Assembly: GCF_900188455.1 (NCBI RefSeq)
Contig: NZ_FZOL01000001.1
Location: forward strand, 468,374 to 532,373
DNA: 64,000 bases
DNA from: Pseudomonas japonica
GTDB taxonomy: Bacteria > Pseudomonadota > Gammaproteobacteria > Pseudomonadales > Pseudomonadaceae
Reading direction: 5' to 3'
The notes under the pieces are model-generated. The model was not told where the DNA came from. It ran no database searches and worked only from the letters and a program-made list of their open reading frames with translations. The position numbers were made by a program, and so were the translations under genes. This document shows, one piece after another, positions 53,916 to 62,552 of the stretch; positions within the stretch are counted from its first letter, which is position 1; the number at the start of each line of letters is the position of its first letter.

Positions 53916-54260
53916 ATGCTGCCACCGCTGATTCCGCTGAGCGCTGCCCCCATCACGCAGCAAATGGACCCGGTCAAGCCGACCCCGGACATCAAGCCCG
54001 TGGTGCCGACGCAACCTTCCTCCAGCGAGGGCGCCATCGACCTCAAGCACCGCGACCCGGAGCAGGCCGCGCTGTTGCTGCGCGAGGAGCAGCGTCGCCG
54101 TCAGGGCCAGCGCCATGGCCAGCAGGCCGCCGACGAGTCCCCCGACGATCCGTACCATCCGCTGCCCGGCGATGACCTGAACGCCGACAAGACCGTGCCG
54201 GTCGCCCCGCTGATGGGGGGCGAGAACCGCCAGGGCCTGCTGGTGGACATCGAAGTCTAG
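53916..54260 (+). CDS. conserved hypothetical hydrophilic protein
   Basis: 114 residues; AGGAG 10 bases before the ATG. Pro-rich N-terminus (MLPPLIPLSAAPITQQMDPV), a charged helix (DPEQAALLLREEQRRRQGQRH), and a C-terminal VPVAPLMGGENRQGLLVDIEV. Probably cytosolic and largely unstructured. Conserved in pseudomonads in my recollection; no function known. Confidence 0.7.
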   Translation: MLPPLIPLSAAPITQQMDPVKPTPDIKPVVPTQPSSSEGAIDLKHRDPEQAALLLREEQRRRQGQRHGQQAADESPDDPYHPLPGDDLNADKTVPVAPLMGGENRQGLLVDIEV

Positions 54261-54304
54261 TCGGCTTCATCATGATGCCTTCGCTGTCCGCCTCCGAGCC
54301 CACC

Positions 54305-54475
54305 ATGAGCCAAGACGACAACCTGATCGATTTCGGCGCCGAGCGCGCCCGTCGCATTCACGACCTCAACGACAAACGCCTGAACGAAGTGCGCAAGGCC
54401 TTCGAGCAGGCCATGCCGATCGCCAGCGCGAAAAAGCCGAAGAAAAAGCCCAAGGGCAAACCCGGCAAGCGCTGA
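54305..54475 (+). CDS. small basic hypothetical protein
   Basis: 56 residues from the ATG at 54305 (MSQDDNLIDFGAERARRIHD). An amphipathic helix is followed by a very Lys-rich tail (KKPKKKPKGKPGKR), which suggests nucleic-acid or ribosome contact. It lies 44 bases after the preceding small gene and is probably co-transcribed. Function unknown. Confidence 0.7.
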   Translation: MSQDDNLIDFGAERARRIHDLNDKRLNEVRKAFEQAMPIASAKKPKKKPKGKPGKR

Positions 54476-54609
54476 AAATCTTGATGCAGGTCAAACCTGC
54501 ACCCGCCTTCGGCGCCCGCTCGTGGCGCCATTGATTTCGGTCAATTTTCCCTCCCGGCACATTCGCTACTGTTCACTCATCGGACAGGCACAGGCAAATG
54601 GAGGCCGAC

Positions 54610-54726
54610 ATGTTCTTCGATAATGTGGTTGTCGCTGGCGTCGTCACGGTCGGATTGATGTTTGTTTTCTTCGCCGGTTTTGGACTTTTCATCTGGAAGG
54701 ACTCGCAGAAGCGCAAAGACCGCTGA
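54610..54726 (+). CDS. ccoM: cbb3-type cytochrome c oxidase small subunit CcoM
   Basis: Only 38 residues: MFFDNVVVAGVVTVGLMFVF, then FAGFGLFIWKDSQKRKDR. One membrane helix is followed by a basic cytoplasmic end. GGAGG lies 5 bases before the ATG and a strong terminator follows, so it is a real monocistronic gene despite its size. The sequence pattern and length match CcoM, the accessory subunit first seen in the P. stutzeri cbb3 oxidase structure, where it stabilises the complex. The match is from memory; other single-helix microproteins are possible. Confidence 0.78.
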   Translation: MFFDNVVVAGVVTVGLMFVFFAGFGLFIWKDSQKRKDR

Positions 54727-54760
54727 TCCTTCCCGATACAACGAGCACGCAAGGCATTTA

Positions 54761-54788
54761 GGGCGACTTCGGTCGCCCATTTTTTTTG
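54761..54788 (+). terminator. intrinsic terminator with UUCG loop after ccoM
   Basis: GGGCGAC-TTCG-GTCGCCC, a 7-bp GC stem with a stable UUCG tetraloop, followed by eight T residues. Textbook terminator 35 bases after the ccoM stop. Confidence 0.92.
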
Positions 54789-54830
54789 CCTGCGATTTTT
54801 CCTGTCCGGCACCGCACCCCGGTTTCCCGC

Positions 54831-55559
54831 TCAGGGTTGCTGGCGCGTCGCCGCCAGGACGATTTCACGAATGCACACGTGCTGCGGCTGCTGGTAGGCA
54901 TAGGCGATGGCACTGGCCACATCGTCGGCCGCCAGTACCTGGCCGCCCATGTCCTGCTGCTTCCATTGCTGGTAGCCCTGCTTGATGCCCTCGTCGGTGG
55001 TGTGGCCGAGCAGCTCGGTTTCCACCGCACCCGGGGCGATGGTCACCACCCGCACGTTGTGCGGCGACAGCTCCTCGCGCAGGTTCTCGGAAATCCCGTG
55101 CACGGCGAACTTGGTGCCGACGTAGGCCACGTGGTTGGGGAAGGTCTTGCGTCCGGCCACCGAACTGACGTTGATCAGGGTGCCGTGGCGGCGCTCGATC
55201 ATCCCGCCCACCAGCAGGTGGATGCCGTTGAGCAGGCCCTTCACGTTGATGTCGAGCATGCGCTCCCATTGCTCCGGGTCCTGTTCGTGCATATGACCGA
55301 GGAGCATCACCCCTGCGTTGTTGATCAAGGCATCGGCCGGGCCGAAGGCGGCCTCGGCTTCGCGCACGGCGGCGGCGAAGGACTGGCGATCGCGGATGTC
55401 CACGGCGCGGCACAGGCTGTTGGGCAGGTTCAGCGCCTGCATCCGTTCCAGGCGCCGGGCCAGCAGCAGGAGCGGATGGCCGGCGGCGGCGAACAGGCGG
55501 GCGCAGGCTTCGCCGATGCCGGAACTGGCACCGGTGATGATGATCAGGGGCTTGAGCAT
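54831..55559 (-). CDS. short-chain dehydrogenase/reductase
   Basis: 242 residues from the ATG at 55559. Cofactor motif IIITGASSGIGEACARLFAA, NNAG block (LINNAGVMLLGHMHEQDP), catalytic Ser (INVSSVAGRK) and Y-x-x-x-K (AYVGTKFAVHG). Classical NAD(P)-dependent SDR, similar to YdfG-like enzymes; substrate unknown. Divergent from the LysR-type gene at 55660, which is its likely regulator. Confidence 0.9.
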   Translation of the reverse strand: MLKPLIIITGASSGIGEACARLFAAAGHPLLLLARRLERMQALNLPNSLCRAVDIRDRQSFAAAVREAEAAFGPADALINNAGVMLLGHMHEQDPEQWERMLDINVKGLLNGIHLLVGGMIERRHGTLINVSSVAGRKTFPNHVAYVGTKFAVHGISENLREELSPHNVRVVTIAPGAVETELLGHTTDEGIKQGYQQWKQQDMGGQVLAADDVASAIAYAYQQPQHVCIREIVLAATRQQP

Positions 55560-55580
55560 GATGACCTCCAAGGCATAATC

Positions 55581-55599
55581 GAATTGAATGACTGAATTC
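55581..55599. promoter_or_regulatory. LysR-type T-N11-A operator candidate
   Basis: GAATT-GAATGACTG-AATTC is a dyad that fits the T-N11-A rule. It sits midway in the 100-base gap between the SDR and the divergent LysR gene, the usual place for autoregulation and target control. Confidence 0.6.
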
Positions 55600-55659
55600 T
55601 ATTGAGCGCGGAAAGGCTTGAGAAACGGCTTATTCCGCTGGCTGGCATCGGAAAAGACT

Positions 55660-56481
55660 ATGGATATACGACACCTGAAAGCGTTCATCGCCGTCTTCGA
55701 GGAACGCAACATCACCGCCGCCGCCCAGCGCCTGTGCGTGGCGCAGCCATCGCTGTCGGTGACCATCCGCCAGTTGGAAGACGAACTGGGCGTGCAGTTG
55801 TTCCGGCGTCAGGCCCGTGGCGTGGAGGTCAGCGAGCCGGCGCGGGTCCTGTATCCGCAGGCGCAGCGCATGGTGGCCGAGGCCGAAGCCCTGGGCAGGC
55901 AGTTCCGCGAAGGGCGCCGGCAGATTTCGCTGCAGTTGGGGATCGAGGCGGATATCGCCGCGGCTCATGTGGAGTCGTTCATTCGCATGGCGAGCGCGGC
56001 GCTGCCGCCATTGCAACTGACCCTGCTCGACGGTTGCGCCGGCGATGCGCGCCTGGGCGTGGAGACCCTGTGCTGCGAGGACGAACTGTTCCTGCCGTTG
56101 TGGGAGGAGCCGTTCGTCCTGGCGCTGCCGGTGGCCGGCAGCGGACAACGCTGGATCATCTGTCCGCGGGACGCTTCTCACCAGCGCCTGCTCGGTTTCT
56201 ACGGCGAAGCGGCGCAGGACGCGGTGGGGCAGGCGGCGACCCTGCAGCAGGCGGTGTATCTGGTCGCGGCGGGGCTGGGCCAGGCGCTGCTGCCGCAATC
56301 CCTGGTGGAGCACCATCCCGGTGTGCAGTGGCGCCCTTGCCCGGGCGCCGCGCCGAGTCGTCGGGTCGGCCTGTGTTATGCCGCCCAGGCCCTGCAACTG
56401 CCGGCACTGGCGCAGTTGCAGGCGGTCCTGGGCGAGCCCGGCACTCAGAGGAACATGCCGCCGGAGACCTCCAGACGCTGA
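55660..56481 (+). CDS. LysR-family transcriptional regulator
   Basis: 273 residues. N-terminal winged helix-turn-helix MDIRHLKAFIAVFEERNITA...QRLCVAQPSLSVTIRQLEDE. The effector domain is short (about 185 residues) compared with the usual 205-210. Divergent from the SDR at 54831; its 3' end overlaps the next convergent SDR gene by 37 bases. Confidence 0.9.
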   Translation: MDIRHLKAFIAVFEERNITAAAQRLCVAQPSLSVTIRQLEDELGVQLFRRQARGVEVSEPARVLYPQAQRMVAEAEALGRQFREGRRQISLQLGIEADIAAAHVESFIRMASAALPPLQLTLLDGCAGDARLGVETLCCEDELFLPLWEEPFVLALPVAGSGQRWIICPRDASHQRLLGFYGEAAQDAVGQAATLQQAVYLVAAGLGQALLPQSLVEHHPGVQWRPCPGAAPSRRVGLCYAAQALQLPALAQLQAVLGEPGTQRNMPPETSRR

Positions 56482-57203
56482 CCGGTCACCCAGCCGGCAC
56501 CCTCGCTGGCCAGGACGGCGATGGCCGCACCGATGTCGTCCGGCAGGCCGACCCGGCCCAGTGCTGTATTGCCGGCGATGAAGGCGTTGACCCCTTCGTT
56601 GTCACGCACCACGCCGCCACCGAAATCGGTCTCGATCGCCCCAGGCGCGAGGATATTCACGCGGATGCCGCGGGCCCCCAGTTCCTTGGCCTGGTAGCGG
56701 GTCAGCACTTCCATGGCGCCTTTCATCGCGGCGTAGGCGGCATAGCCGGGCAAGGCGAAGCGAGTCAGGCCGGTGGAGATGTTGATGATCCGGCCGCCGT
56801 CGGCGAGCAGCGGCAGCAGGTGCTGGGTCAGGAAGAACGGACCTTTGAGCTGGATGTTCAGCAACTGGTCGAACTGCGCTTCGCTGGTCTCGGCGAAGGG
56901 CACGTTGATGCCGATCCCGGCGTTGTTCACCAGCACATCCAGGCTGTTCCGGCCAAAGTCGTTCTCCAGGGTGTCGCGCAGCCTGCTGGCGAAGGCGGCG
57001 AAGCTGGCGCTGTCGCCCACGTCCAGTTGCAGCATGGCCGCGCGGGCGCCGGACTGTTGCAGGGTGCTCACCAGCGTCTGCGCCTCGCCGGCCTTGCTGT
57101 GGTAGGTGCCGATAATGTCGAAACCCTGTTTGGCCAGATGCAGTGCGGCGTTCTTGCCCAGGCCACGGCTGGCGCCGGTGATGAGTGCGATCTTGCGGGA
57201 CAT
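56445..57203 (-). CDS. short-chain dehydrogenase/reductase
   Basis: 252 residues from the ATG at 57203 (GAGGT upstream). Cofactor motif ALITGASRGLGKNAALHLAK, NNAG block (VNNAGIGINVPFAETSEAQF), catalytic Y-x-x-x-K in GYAAYAAMKGAMEVL and C-terminal GAGWVTGQRLEVSGGMFL. FabG-like classical SDR; substrate unknown. Divergent from the LysR gene at 57324. Confidence 0.91.
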   Translation of the reverse strand: MSRKIALITGASRGLGKNAALHLAKQGFDIIGTYHSKAGEAQTLVSTLQQSGARAAMLQLDVGDSASFAAFASRLRDTLENDFGRNSLDVLVNNAGIGINVPFAETSEAQFDQLLNIQLKGPFFLTQHLLPLLADGGRIINISTGLTRFALPGYAAYAAMKGAMEVLTRYQAKELGARGIRVNILAPGAIETDFGGGVVRDNEGVNAFIAGNTALGRVGLPDDIGAAIAVLASEGAGWVTGQRLEVSGGMFL

Positions 57204-57289
57204 GTGCGGTACCTCGTTGGGTGACATTGACGTTGAGGGAAGTCTATTGGTCGTTGTTTTCCTGATAGATCCACGAATTTCGGAAATAC

Positions 57290-57308
57290 TGTTCGCCATC
57301 CTCGAACA
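57290..57308. promoter_or_regulatory. LysR-type T-N11-A operator candidate
   Basis: TGTTCG-N7-CGAACA satisfies T-N11-A. A second dyad, ATTTC-G-GAAAT, lies just upstream at 57277-57287. Both are in the 120-base gap between the divergent SDR and LysR genes, 15-45 bases before the LysR start, consistent with recognition and activation sites. Confidence 0.62.
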
Positions 57309-57323
57309 ATAAGGTGTCCGCCC

Positions 57324-58241
57324 ATGCTCAAGCCGGAACTGTTGCGTACCTTCATCCGGGTCAATGAACTGGCCAGCTTCACCCTGGCCGCCGAGCAACT
57401 GGGCCTGCCGCGCTCCACCGTCTCCGAACAGGTCCGCACCCTGGAAAGCCAGCTCGGCGCGCGCCTGTTCAATCGCTCGACGCGGCGGGTGCAGGCGACC
57501 CAGGACGGTCTGCAACTCTACGAGCGGAGCAAGGAACTGCTCTCGCGCCTGGAGGAAATCGAAGGCCTGTTTCGCGCCGATCCGGCCGATCTCAGCGGCT
57601 GTTTGCGGGTCGACCTGCCAACGCGCATGGCCCGGCGCATCATCCTGCCGCGTCTGCCGGAGTTCCTGGCGCGCCATCCGGGGCTCAGCGTCGAGGTCAG
57701 TTGCACCGATCGCCAGGTCGACCTGCTGCGCGAGGGTTTCGACTGTGTGCTGCGCATCGGTGCGCTCAGCGACCTGGCGGTCGTGGCACGGCCACTGGGA
57801 CGTCTGGCGATGGTCAACTGCGCCAGTCCCGCCTACCTCGAGCGTTATGGCACGCCGACATCGCTGGCGGACCTGGGCCATCACCAACTGGTGCACTACG
57901 TGCAAACCCTCGGTACTCGCAGCGCCGGTTTCGAGTATCAGCACGGCGGTACGACCCACTTCGTGGAAATGGCCGGTGCGATCACCGCGAACAACACCGA
58001 TGCCTATGAAAGCGCCGCGCTGGCCGGATTGGGGATCATCCAGGTGCCGCATGTCGGCGTGCGCGACTACCTGGCGTCCGGGCGCTTGCGCGCTTTTCTG
58101 CCGGCACACGTACCGCCGAGCATGCCGATTTCACTACTCTACGCCCGCCAGCGCTACCTGCCGCCACGTGTGCGTTCGTTCATGGATTGGCTGGCGCAGT
58201 TGCTGACGGCGCAGCTCGATCCAGTGGCAGATACAGACTGA
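57324..58241 (+). CDS. LysR-family transcriptional regulator (CrgA-like)
   Basis: 305 residues. The helix-turn-helix reads LLRTFIRVNELASFTLAAEQ then LGLPRSTVSEQVRTLE, followed by a standard-length effector domain (GCLRVDLPTRMARRIILPRL, LREGFDCVLRIGAL). This subgroup (CrgA/AaeR-like) often controls a divergent oxidoreductase, here the SDR at 56445. The last 62 bases overlap the convergent histidine kinase gene. Confidence 0.92.
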   Translation: MLKPELLRTFIRVNELASFTLAAEQLGLPRSTVSEQVRTLESQLGARLFNRSTRRVQATQDGLQLYERSKELLSRLEEIEGLFRADPADLSGCLRVDLPTRMARRIILPRLPEFLARHPGLSVEVSCTDRQVDLLREGFDCVLRIGALSDLAVVARPLGRLAMVNCASPAYLERYGTPTSLADLGHHQLVHYVQTLGTRSAGFEYQHGGTTHFVEMAGAITANNTDAYESAALAGLGIIQVPHVGVRDYLASGRLRAFLPAHVPPSMPISLLYARQRYLPPRVRSFMDWLAQLLTAQLDPVADTD

Positions 58242-59394
58242 ACAGGGTTCCGGCCTCGGCGGACGAGCGCACTTCCATGCGTCCGCCATGGGCCAGGGCG
58301 ATCTGCTTGGCGATATACAGGCCCAGCCCGAGACCGACCTGCGGCGCATCCGAGGCGGGATGGGAGAACGGCTCGAACATCTGCGTCATGATCGCGGGGG
58401 CGATGGGCTCGCCGGTGTTGTGCACGCTGAGGATGAACTGATCGTCGAGGATGCCTGCGCGAATCCTGATCGGCCCGCTTTCGTCGCCATGCTGCAGGGC
58501 ATTGGCGATCAGGTTGGAGAGCACCTGGCAGATGCGCTCGCGATCGCAATTCAGTTCCGACAGGTCGCCGATGTCCAGTTCGATCACGCGCAGCGGATGC
58601 ACCCGCTGCAGTTCGGCGGCGACGTGCCGCAGTGCCTGGTCGAGGTCGGGGCAGGGCTGGATGTTCAGGGTGATGCCGTCGCCCAGGCGACCACGGGCGA
58701 AGTCGAGGACATCGCGGACCAGTTGGGTGGCGCGATGGCCGGAGGTGAGGATGTGCTCGGCAATGGTTCGTGAGCGCTCATCGGTCAGGCGCTTGCTCAG
58801 CAACTCGGCGCCGGCGGTGATGGCGAACAGCGGGTTGCGCAGGTCGTGACCGAGCACGGCAATGAACTTCTCCCGCAGACCGGCGATTTCACGCTCCTTT
58901 TCCAGGGCAATTTCAGTGCGCTGGGCACTTTCCTCGCTCTCGATCTGGATCGACAGCAGGCGCGCGAAGGCCTCCATCATCGGTTGGATCGCGCTACCCC
59001 TGAGCGCGTGCGGCAATGGGTCGAGGGCACAGATGGTGCCGAAGAAACTGCCGTCGCTACGCAACAACGGTACCGCGATATAGCTTTCGAAACCGTACAG
59101 GCGCGGTGTCGGGTGTTCGCAGTACTCGTGGTCTTCGCTGGCGCGGTCGATGACGATGGTCTTTCGCGCCAGGCGGATCTCGTTGCACAGAGTGGTGGAC
59201 ACATCCAGCTCGCCGCCCACGGTCACCCCGAATCCCAGTGTGTCGAGCACCGCCAGGGCCGTCCAGCGCGCTTCGGTGACCCGGGCGACGGCGGCGAAGC
59301 GCAGCCCGGTGGTTTCGCTGATGACCTGCAGAATGGCCGGAATCACGCTGATCCGGCCAATGGTAGCGCTGTCTGAAAGGGGGGCATTTTTCAT
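58180..59394 (-). CDS. GAF-domain sensor histidine kinase
   Basis: 404 residues. An N-terminal GAF domain (about 15-165; FAAVARVTEARWTALAVLDT, FESYIAVPLLRSDGSFFGTI) precedes a HisKA domain with the phospho-His in FIAVLGHDLRNPLFAI, then a HATPase domain (N box VLSNLIANALQHG, G box GLGLGLYIAKQIALAHGG). There is no membrane segment, so it is a soluble sensor, possibly for light, redox or a small ligand. No response regulator is adjacent. The start is uncertain: the ATG at 59394 and a GTG 21 bases upstream both lack a clear ribosome site. Confidence 0.87.
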   Translation of the reverse strand: MKNAPLSDSATIGRISVIPAILQVISETTGLRFAAVARVTEARWTALAVLDTLGFGVTVGGELDVSTTLCNEIRLARKTIVIDRASEDHEYCEHPTPRLYGFESYIAVPLLRSDGSFFGTICALDPLPHALRGSAIQPMMEAFARLLSIQIESEESAQRTEIALEKEREIAGLREKFIAVLGHDLRNPLFAITAGAELLSKRLTDERSRTIAEHILTSGHRATQLVRDVLDFARGRLGDGITLNIQPCPDLDQALRHVAAELQRVHPLRVIELDIGDLSELNCDRERICQVLSNLIANALQHGDESGPIRIRAGILDDQFILSVHNTGEPIAPAIMTQMFEPFSHPASDAPQVGLGLGLYIAKQIALAHGGRMEVRSSAEAGTLFSLYLPLDRAAPSATAPANP

Positions 59395-59593
59395 CAGGAA
59401 TCGAACACCGGACACAAGCGTGGATGCCTAGTGTAGCGAGCATCCACAGCTTGGAAGAAAATTCGGCACAAGCGGTAGGCAATTTCCAGTACCCTTGGAA
59501 CATTCGAGCATTCCCATCAGAGGACTGCCCCTTCTCTTGCGTGCCAACTCCTTTCGACCTGCATCCAGTCGGGTGTTTTCAGCGAGGTTTGAC

Positions 59594-59917
59594 ATGCACA
59601 TCACTTCCCAGGCCATCTGCGCCGCCGCCGACCAGCTCAAGGGCTTCGTCGGTTTCCACCGCAAGCTCGGCAAACACATCGTGCGTTTCAGCGAGGACTC
59701 GTTCGGCATGGACGTGGCCGACGACAGCATCACCCCCAGCAGCGAGTTCGTCTGGCAGGCCGGCGAGGGCGAGGTCATGACCCTCAGTCGCGAACTGATC
59801 GATGTGTTGCTGGAGCAGAACGTCGATGACCGCCTCAATGTCAGCGAGCCGCTGCGGGTCTATCAGCGGCGTCGCGACCTGCCGGAGATCATGGCCCAGC
59901 GTCGGCGCCTGGCCTAG
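59594..59917 (+). CDS. conserved hypothetical protein
   Basis: 107 residues from the ATG at 59594 (GAGG upstream). A compact soluble protein with FHRKLGKHIVRFSEDSFGMD and a C-terminal RVYQRRRDLPEIMAQRRRLA. No family recognised. It overlaps the convergent c-di-GMP gene by four bases. Confidence 0.7.
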   Translation: MHITSQAICAAADQLKGFVGFHRKLGKHIVRFSEDSFGMDVADDSITPSSEFVWQAGEGEVMTLSRELIDVLLEQNVDDRLNVSEPLRVYQRRRDLPEIMAQRRRLA

Positions 59918-62496
59918 CCGGCCCGGTCGTGGCTTAGCGGATGGCGTTGCAGCAGTGCCTCGAACGCTTCCTGCTCCAGCGGCCGGCTCAGATAGAAGCC
60001 TTGCACTTCGTGGCATTGCTCCATGCCGAGGGCGAGCAGTTGCTGCTCGTTTTCCACGCCCTCGGCCGTCACCGTCAGGCCCATGGCCTTGCCCAGGTTG
60101 ATGATGGCCTGGACCACGGCGCGGTCGTTGTTGTCGCTGCTGAGTCCGGCGACGAAGCGCTTGTCGATCTTGATGCTGTCGAACGGGTAGGTGCGCAGGT
60201 AGCCCAGCGAGGAGTAGCCGGTACCGAAATCGTCCATGTTCAGGCGCACGCCGAGCTCTTTCAGGGCATTCATGGTACCCAGCGCACCTTCGATGTCGTT
60301 GAGCATGACGTTCTCGGTGATCTCCAGTTCCAGGCGTTGCGCGGCGAAGCCGGTCTCGACGAGGATCTGGCGGACATCGGCGACCACATCGCTGCGCGAG
60401 AACTGCGCGGGTGACAGGTTGACCGAGACCAGCAGCGGCGCTGGCCAGTCCCGGGCGATCTCGCAGGCGCGGCGCAGCACCCAGAGCCCCAGGGGGACGA
60501 TCAGGTCGGTCTGTTCGGCCAGGGGAATGAACGTGTCCGGGCCGAGCAGACCTTCGACCGGGTGCTGCCAGCGCACCAGCGCTTCGACCGAGACGATTTC
60601 CAGGGTCTGCAGGCGGTAGCGCGGCTGGAAATGCAGAACGAATTCGTGATTCTTCACCGCCCGGCGCAGATCGTTCTCCAGTTGTCGGCGGTACTGGATC
60701 TGCTGGTTCATCTCCACCGAGAAATAGCGCCAGGTGTTCTTGCCCTCGGCCTTGGCCTGATACAGGGCGACATCGGCACAGCGAATCAGCTCGCCGGCAT
60801 CGAAGCCCTGCACGCGGGTCTGCGAGATGCCCAGGCTGGCGCCGATGTGCAAGCCATGCTCTTCATAGTGGATGGGCTGGTGCAGGCTTTCGATCAGGCG
60901 TGCGCAGAAGCGATCGATTTCGTTGCGATTGTCCATATTGGCGATGACCAGGACGAACTCGTCGCCGCCCAGGCGCGCCACCAGGTCACCATCGCGGGTG
61001 CTTTCCCGCAGGCGTGCGGCCACCTCCAGCAGCACGGCGTCGCCGGCGGTGTGGCCGAGGGAGTCGTTGATCGGTTTGAAACTGTCCAGATCGAGCAGGA
61101 TCAAGGTCAGTGGCGTCGCCTCCTGGCCTTTGAGCAGGGCCTGTTCGAGGAAGCGCGAAAGTTTGTTGCGGTTGGCCAGGCCGGTCAGGGCGTCGTGCAT
61201 GGACAGGTGCTGGATGCGCGCATGGGCGGCGACTTCGTCGGTGATATCGCTGGCGGTGCCGCGAAATCCCGCGGGTTTGCCGTTTAATCGAATCGGCCGC
61301 GCCGAGAGTCGGCAGAAACGCAGCACATTGTGCTGGTCGCGGTAGGCGCAGCGCAGGTGGGACGTCTGTTGGCCGGTGGGGTCGTCGAGGTCGTCGAGCC
61401 AGGCGCCCAACGGGGTGGTATCGCCGCTGAGCAGCAGGTTCAGCGGCTGGCCGAGCCAGTCGCTGGTTTGGTAGCCGGTGACGTCCACGAAGCGTTGCGA
61501 GAGATAGGTCAGGCGTTGTTGTCGGTCGGTTTCCCAGATCCAGTCGGACGCCGCTTCGGCGACCGCGCGAAAACGCTGTTCGCTGGCTTCCAGCGCCTGA
61601 TTGCTGGCCTGCAGATGGTTCAGGTTGTCGTCGATCTGCCGCGAGGTGCGCAGCGCATAGCGGAAGAACCACACCATCAGCAATGCCAGCACCAGCATGG
61701 CGCCGAGCAAGGGCGGCAACATGGCCCAGAGCAGATGATCACCCGGGCGCGCCGTAGTCCACTGCAGGCTGTAACCGAGCGGATCGAGGGACAGCGATGG
61801 CGTATCCGCGAATTGCTGGTCCTGCCTGACGATGTGCATGCCGCTGAGGCCGGCGTCGTCGGCCAGGTTGTCCAGTTTGGACTGGGTCAACTGGTCGACG
61901 AACAGCAACACCGACGTGGTTTGCGGATCGACATCGAGCACCTTGTTGTCCGGGCGGATCGCTGCCGCGGTGAGGATGGCGGGCCAGCCGTTGAACAGTA
62001 CGTAGCGGCTCAGTTGCCCACGCTCCGCGGCCAGGGCGCGGGCTTGCGCGATGATCGCCGCCAGCGGGGCGTCGAGATAGGCGCTGACCGCTGCTTCGCT
62101 CGGTTGCCCCTTGAAAAGAGCGTACTTGGTGCGCTGGTCATCGACGACGAAGACCCCTTCATAGCCGCTGGCGCGGTACAGCGATTCGCCGATGTTCTTC
62201 TCTATATACGCCCAGTGCCGGTCGGCTTCCCCATCGAGGTGCTGATAGGCGGCATCCCACACGGCATAGCTGGAAAGAAACTGCCGGGAAGCGTCGAGTC
62301 GCTGCTGCAGGGCCTTGTCGGCGTAGAAGGTACTCTTGCTGCTTTCGCCCTGATTCAACTGATAGGCGATCTGGAACAGCGCGCCCAGCGCGACGGCGCA
62401 AGCGAGGGTGAACAGCAGCGCAATGGCGGCAATCAGTTTGCGTGCGTGCAGCCTTGGACGCGAACTGCTGGAAGGGGTACTGGCGTTCCTGTCCAT
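59914..62496 (-). CDS. CHASE4-PAS-GGDEF-EAL c-di-GMP enzyme
   Basis: 860 residues from the ATG at 62496. The N-terminal helix (LIAAIALLFTLACAVALGAL) and a second helix near residue 270 bracket a periplasmic sensor of CHASE4 type (SSYAVWDAAYQHLDGEADRH). A PAS domain (about 310-430) leads to a GGDEF domain with an intact site (ARLGGDEFVLVIA) and I-site (R-D-G-D). The EAL domain is intact: EALVRWQHP, NLSPAQFS, ENVMLND, DDFGTGYSSLGYL and TAEGVENEQQL. Likely bifunctional or a phosphodiesterase gated by the GGDEF domain. It lies 56 bases downstream of another GGDEF gene, possibly co-transcribed. Confidence 0.92.
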   Translation of the reverse strand: MDRNASTPSSSSRPRLHARKLIAAIALLFTLACAVALGALFQIAYQLNQGESSKSTFYADKALQQRLDASRQFLSSYAVWDAAYQHLDGEADRHWAYIEKNIGESLYRASGYEGVFVVDDQRTKYALFKGQPSEAAVSAYLDAPLAAIIAQARALAAERGQLSRYVLFNGWPAILTAAAIRPDNKVLDVDPQTTSVLLFVDQLTQSKLDNLADDAGLSGMHIVRQDQQFADTPSLSLDPLGYSLQWTTARPGDHLLWAMLPPLLGAMLVLALLMVWFFRYALRTSRQIDDNLNHLQASNQALEASEQRFRAVAEAASDWIWETDRQQRLTYLSQRFVDVTGYQTSDWLGQPLNLLLSGDTTPLGAWLDDLDDPTGQQTSHLRCAYRDQHNVLRFCRLSARPIRLNGKPAGFRGTASDITDEVAAHARIQHLSMHDALTGLANRNKLSRFLEQALLKGQEATPLTLILLDLDSFKPINDSLGHTAGDAVLLEVAARLRESTRDGDLVARLGGDEFVLVIANMDNRNEIDRFCARLIESLHQPIHYEEHGLHIGASLGISQTRVQGFDAGELIRCADVALYQAKAEGKNTWRYFSVEMNQQIQYRRQLENDLRRAVKNHEFVLHFQPRYRLQTLEIVSVEALVRWQHPVEGLLGPDTFIPLAEQTDLIVPLGLWVLRRACEIARDWPAPLLVSVNLSPAQFSRSDVVADVRQILVETGFAAQRLELEITENVMLNDIEGALGTMNALKELGVRLNMDDFGTGYSSLGYLRTYPFDSIKIDKRFVAGLSSDNNDRAVVQAIINLGKAMGLTVTAEGVENEQQLLALGMEQCHEVQGFYLSRPLEQEAFEALLQRHPLSHDRAG

Positions 62497-62552
62497 GGTG
62501 TGCCGATCCTGTCGGAAAAACACCCGCGGCACAGGCGTCGCGCGGGCGAACT

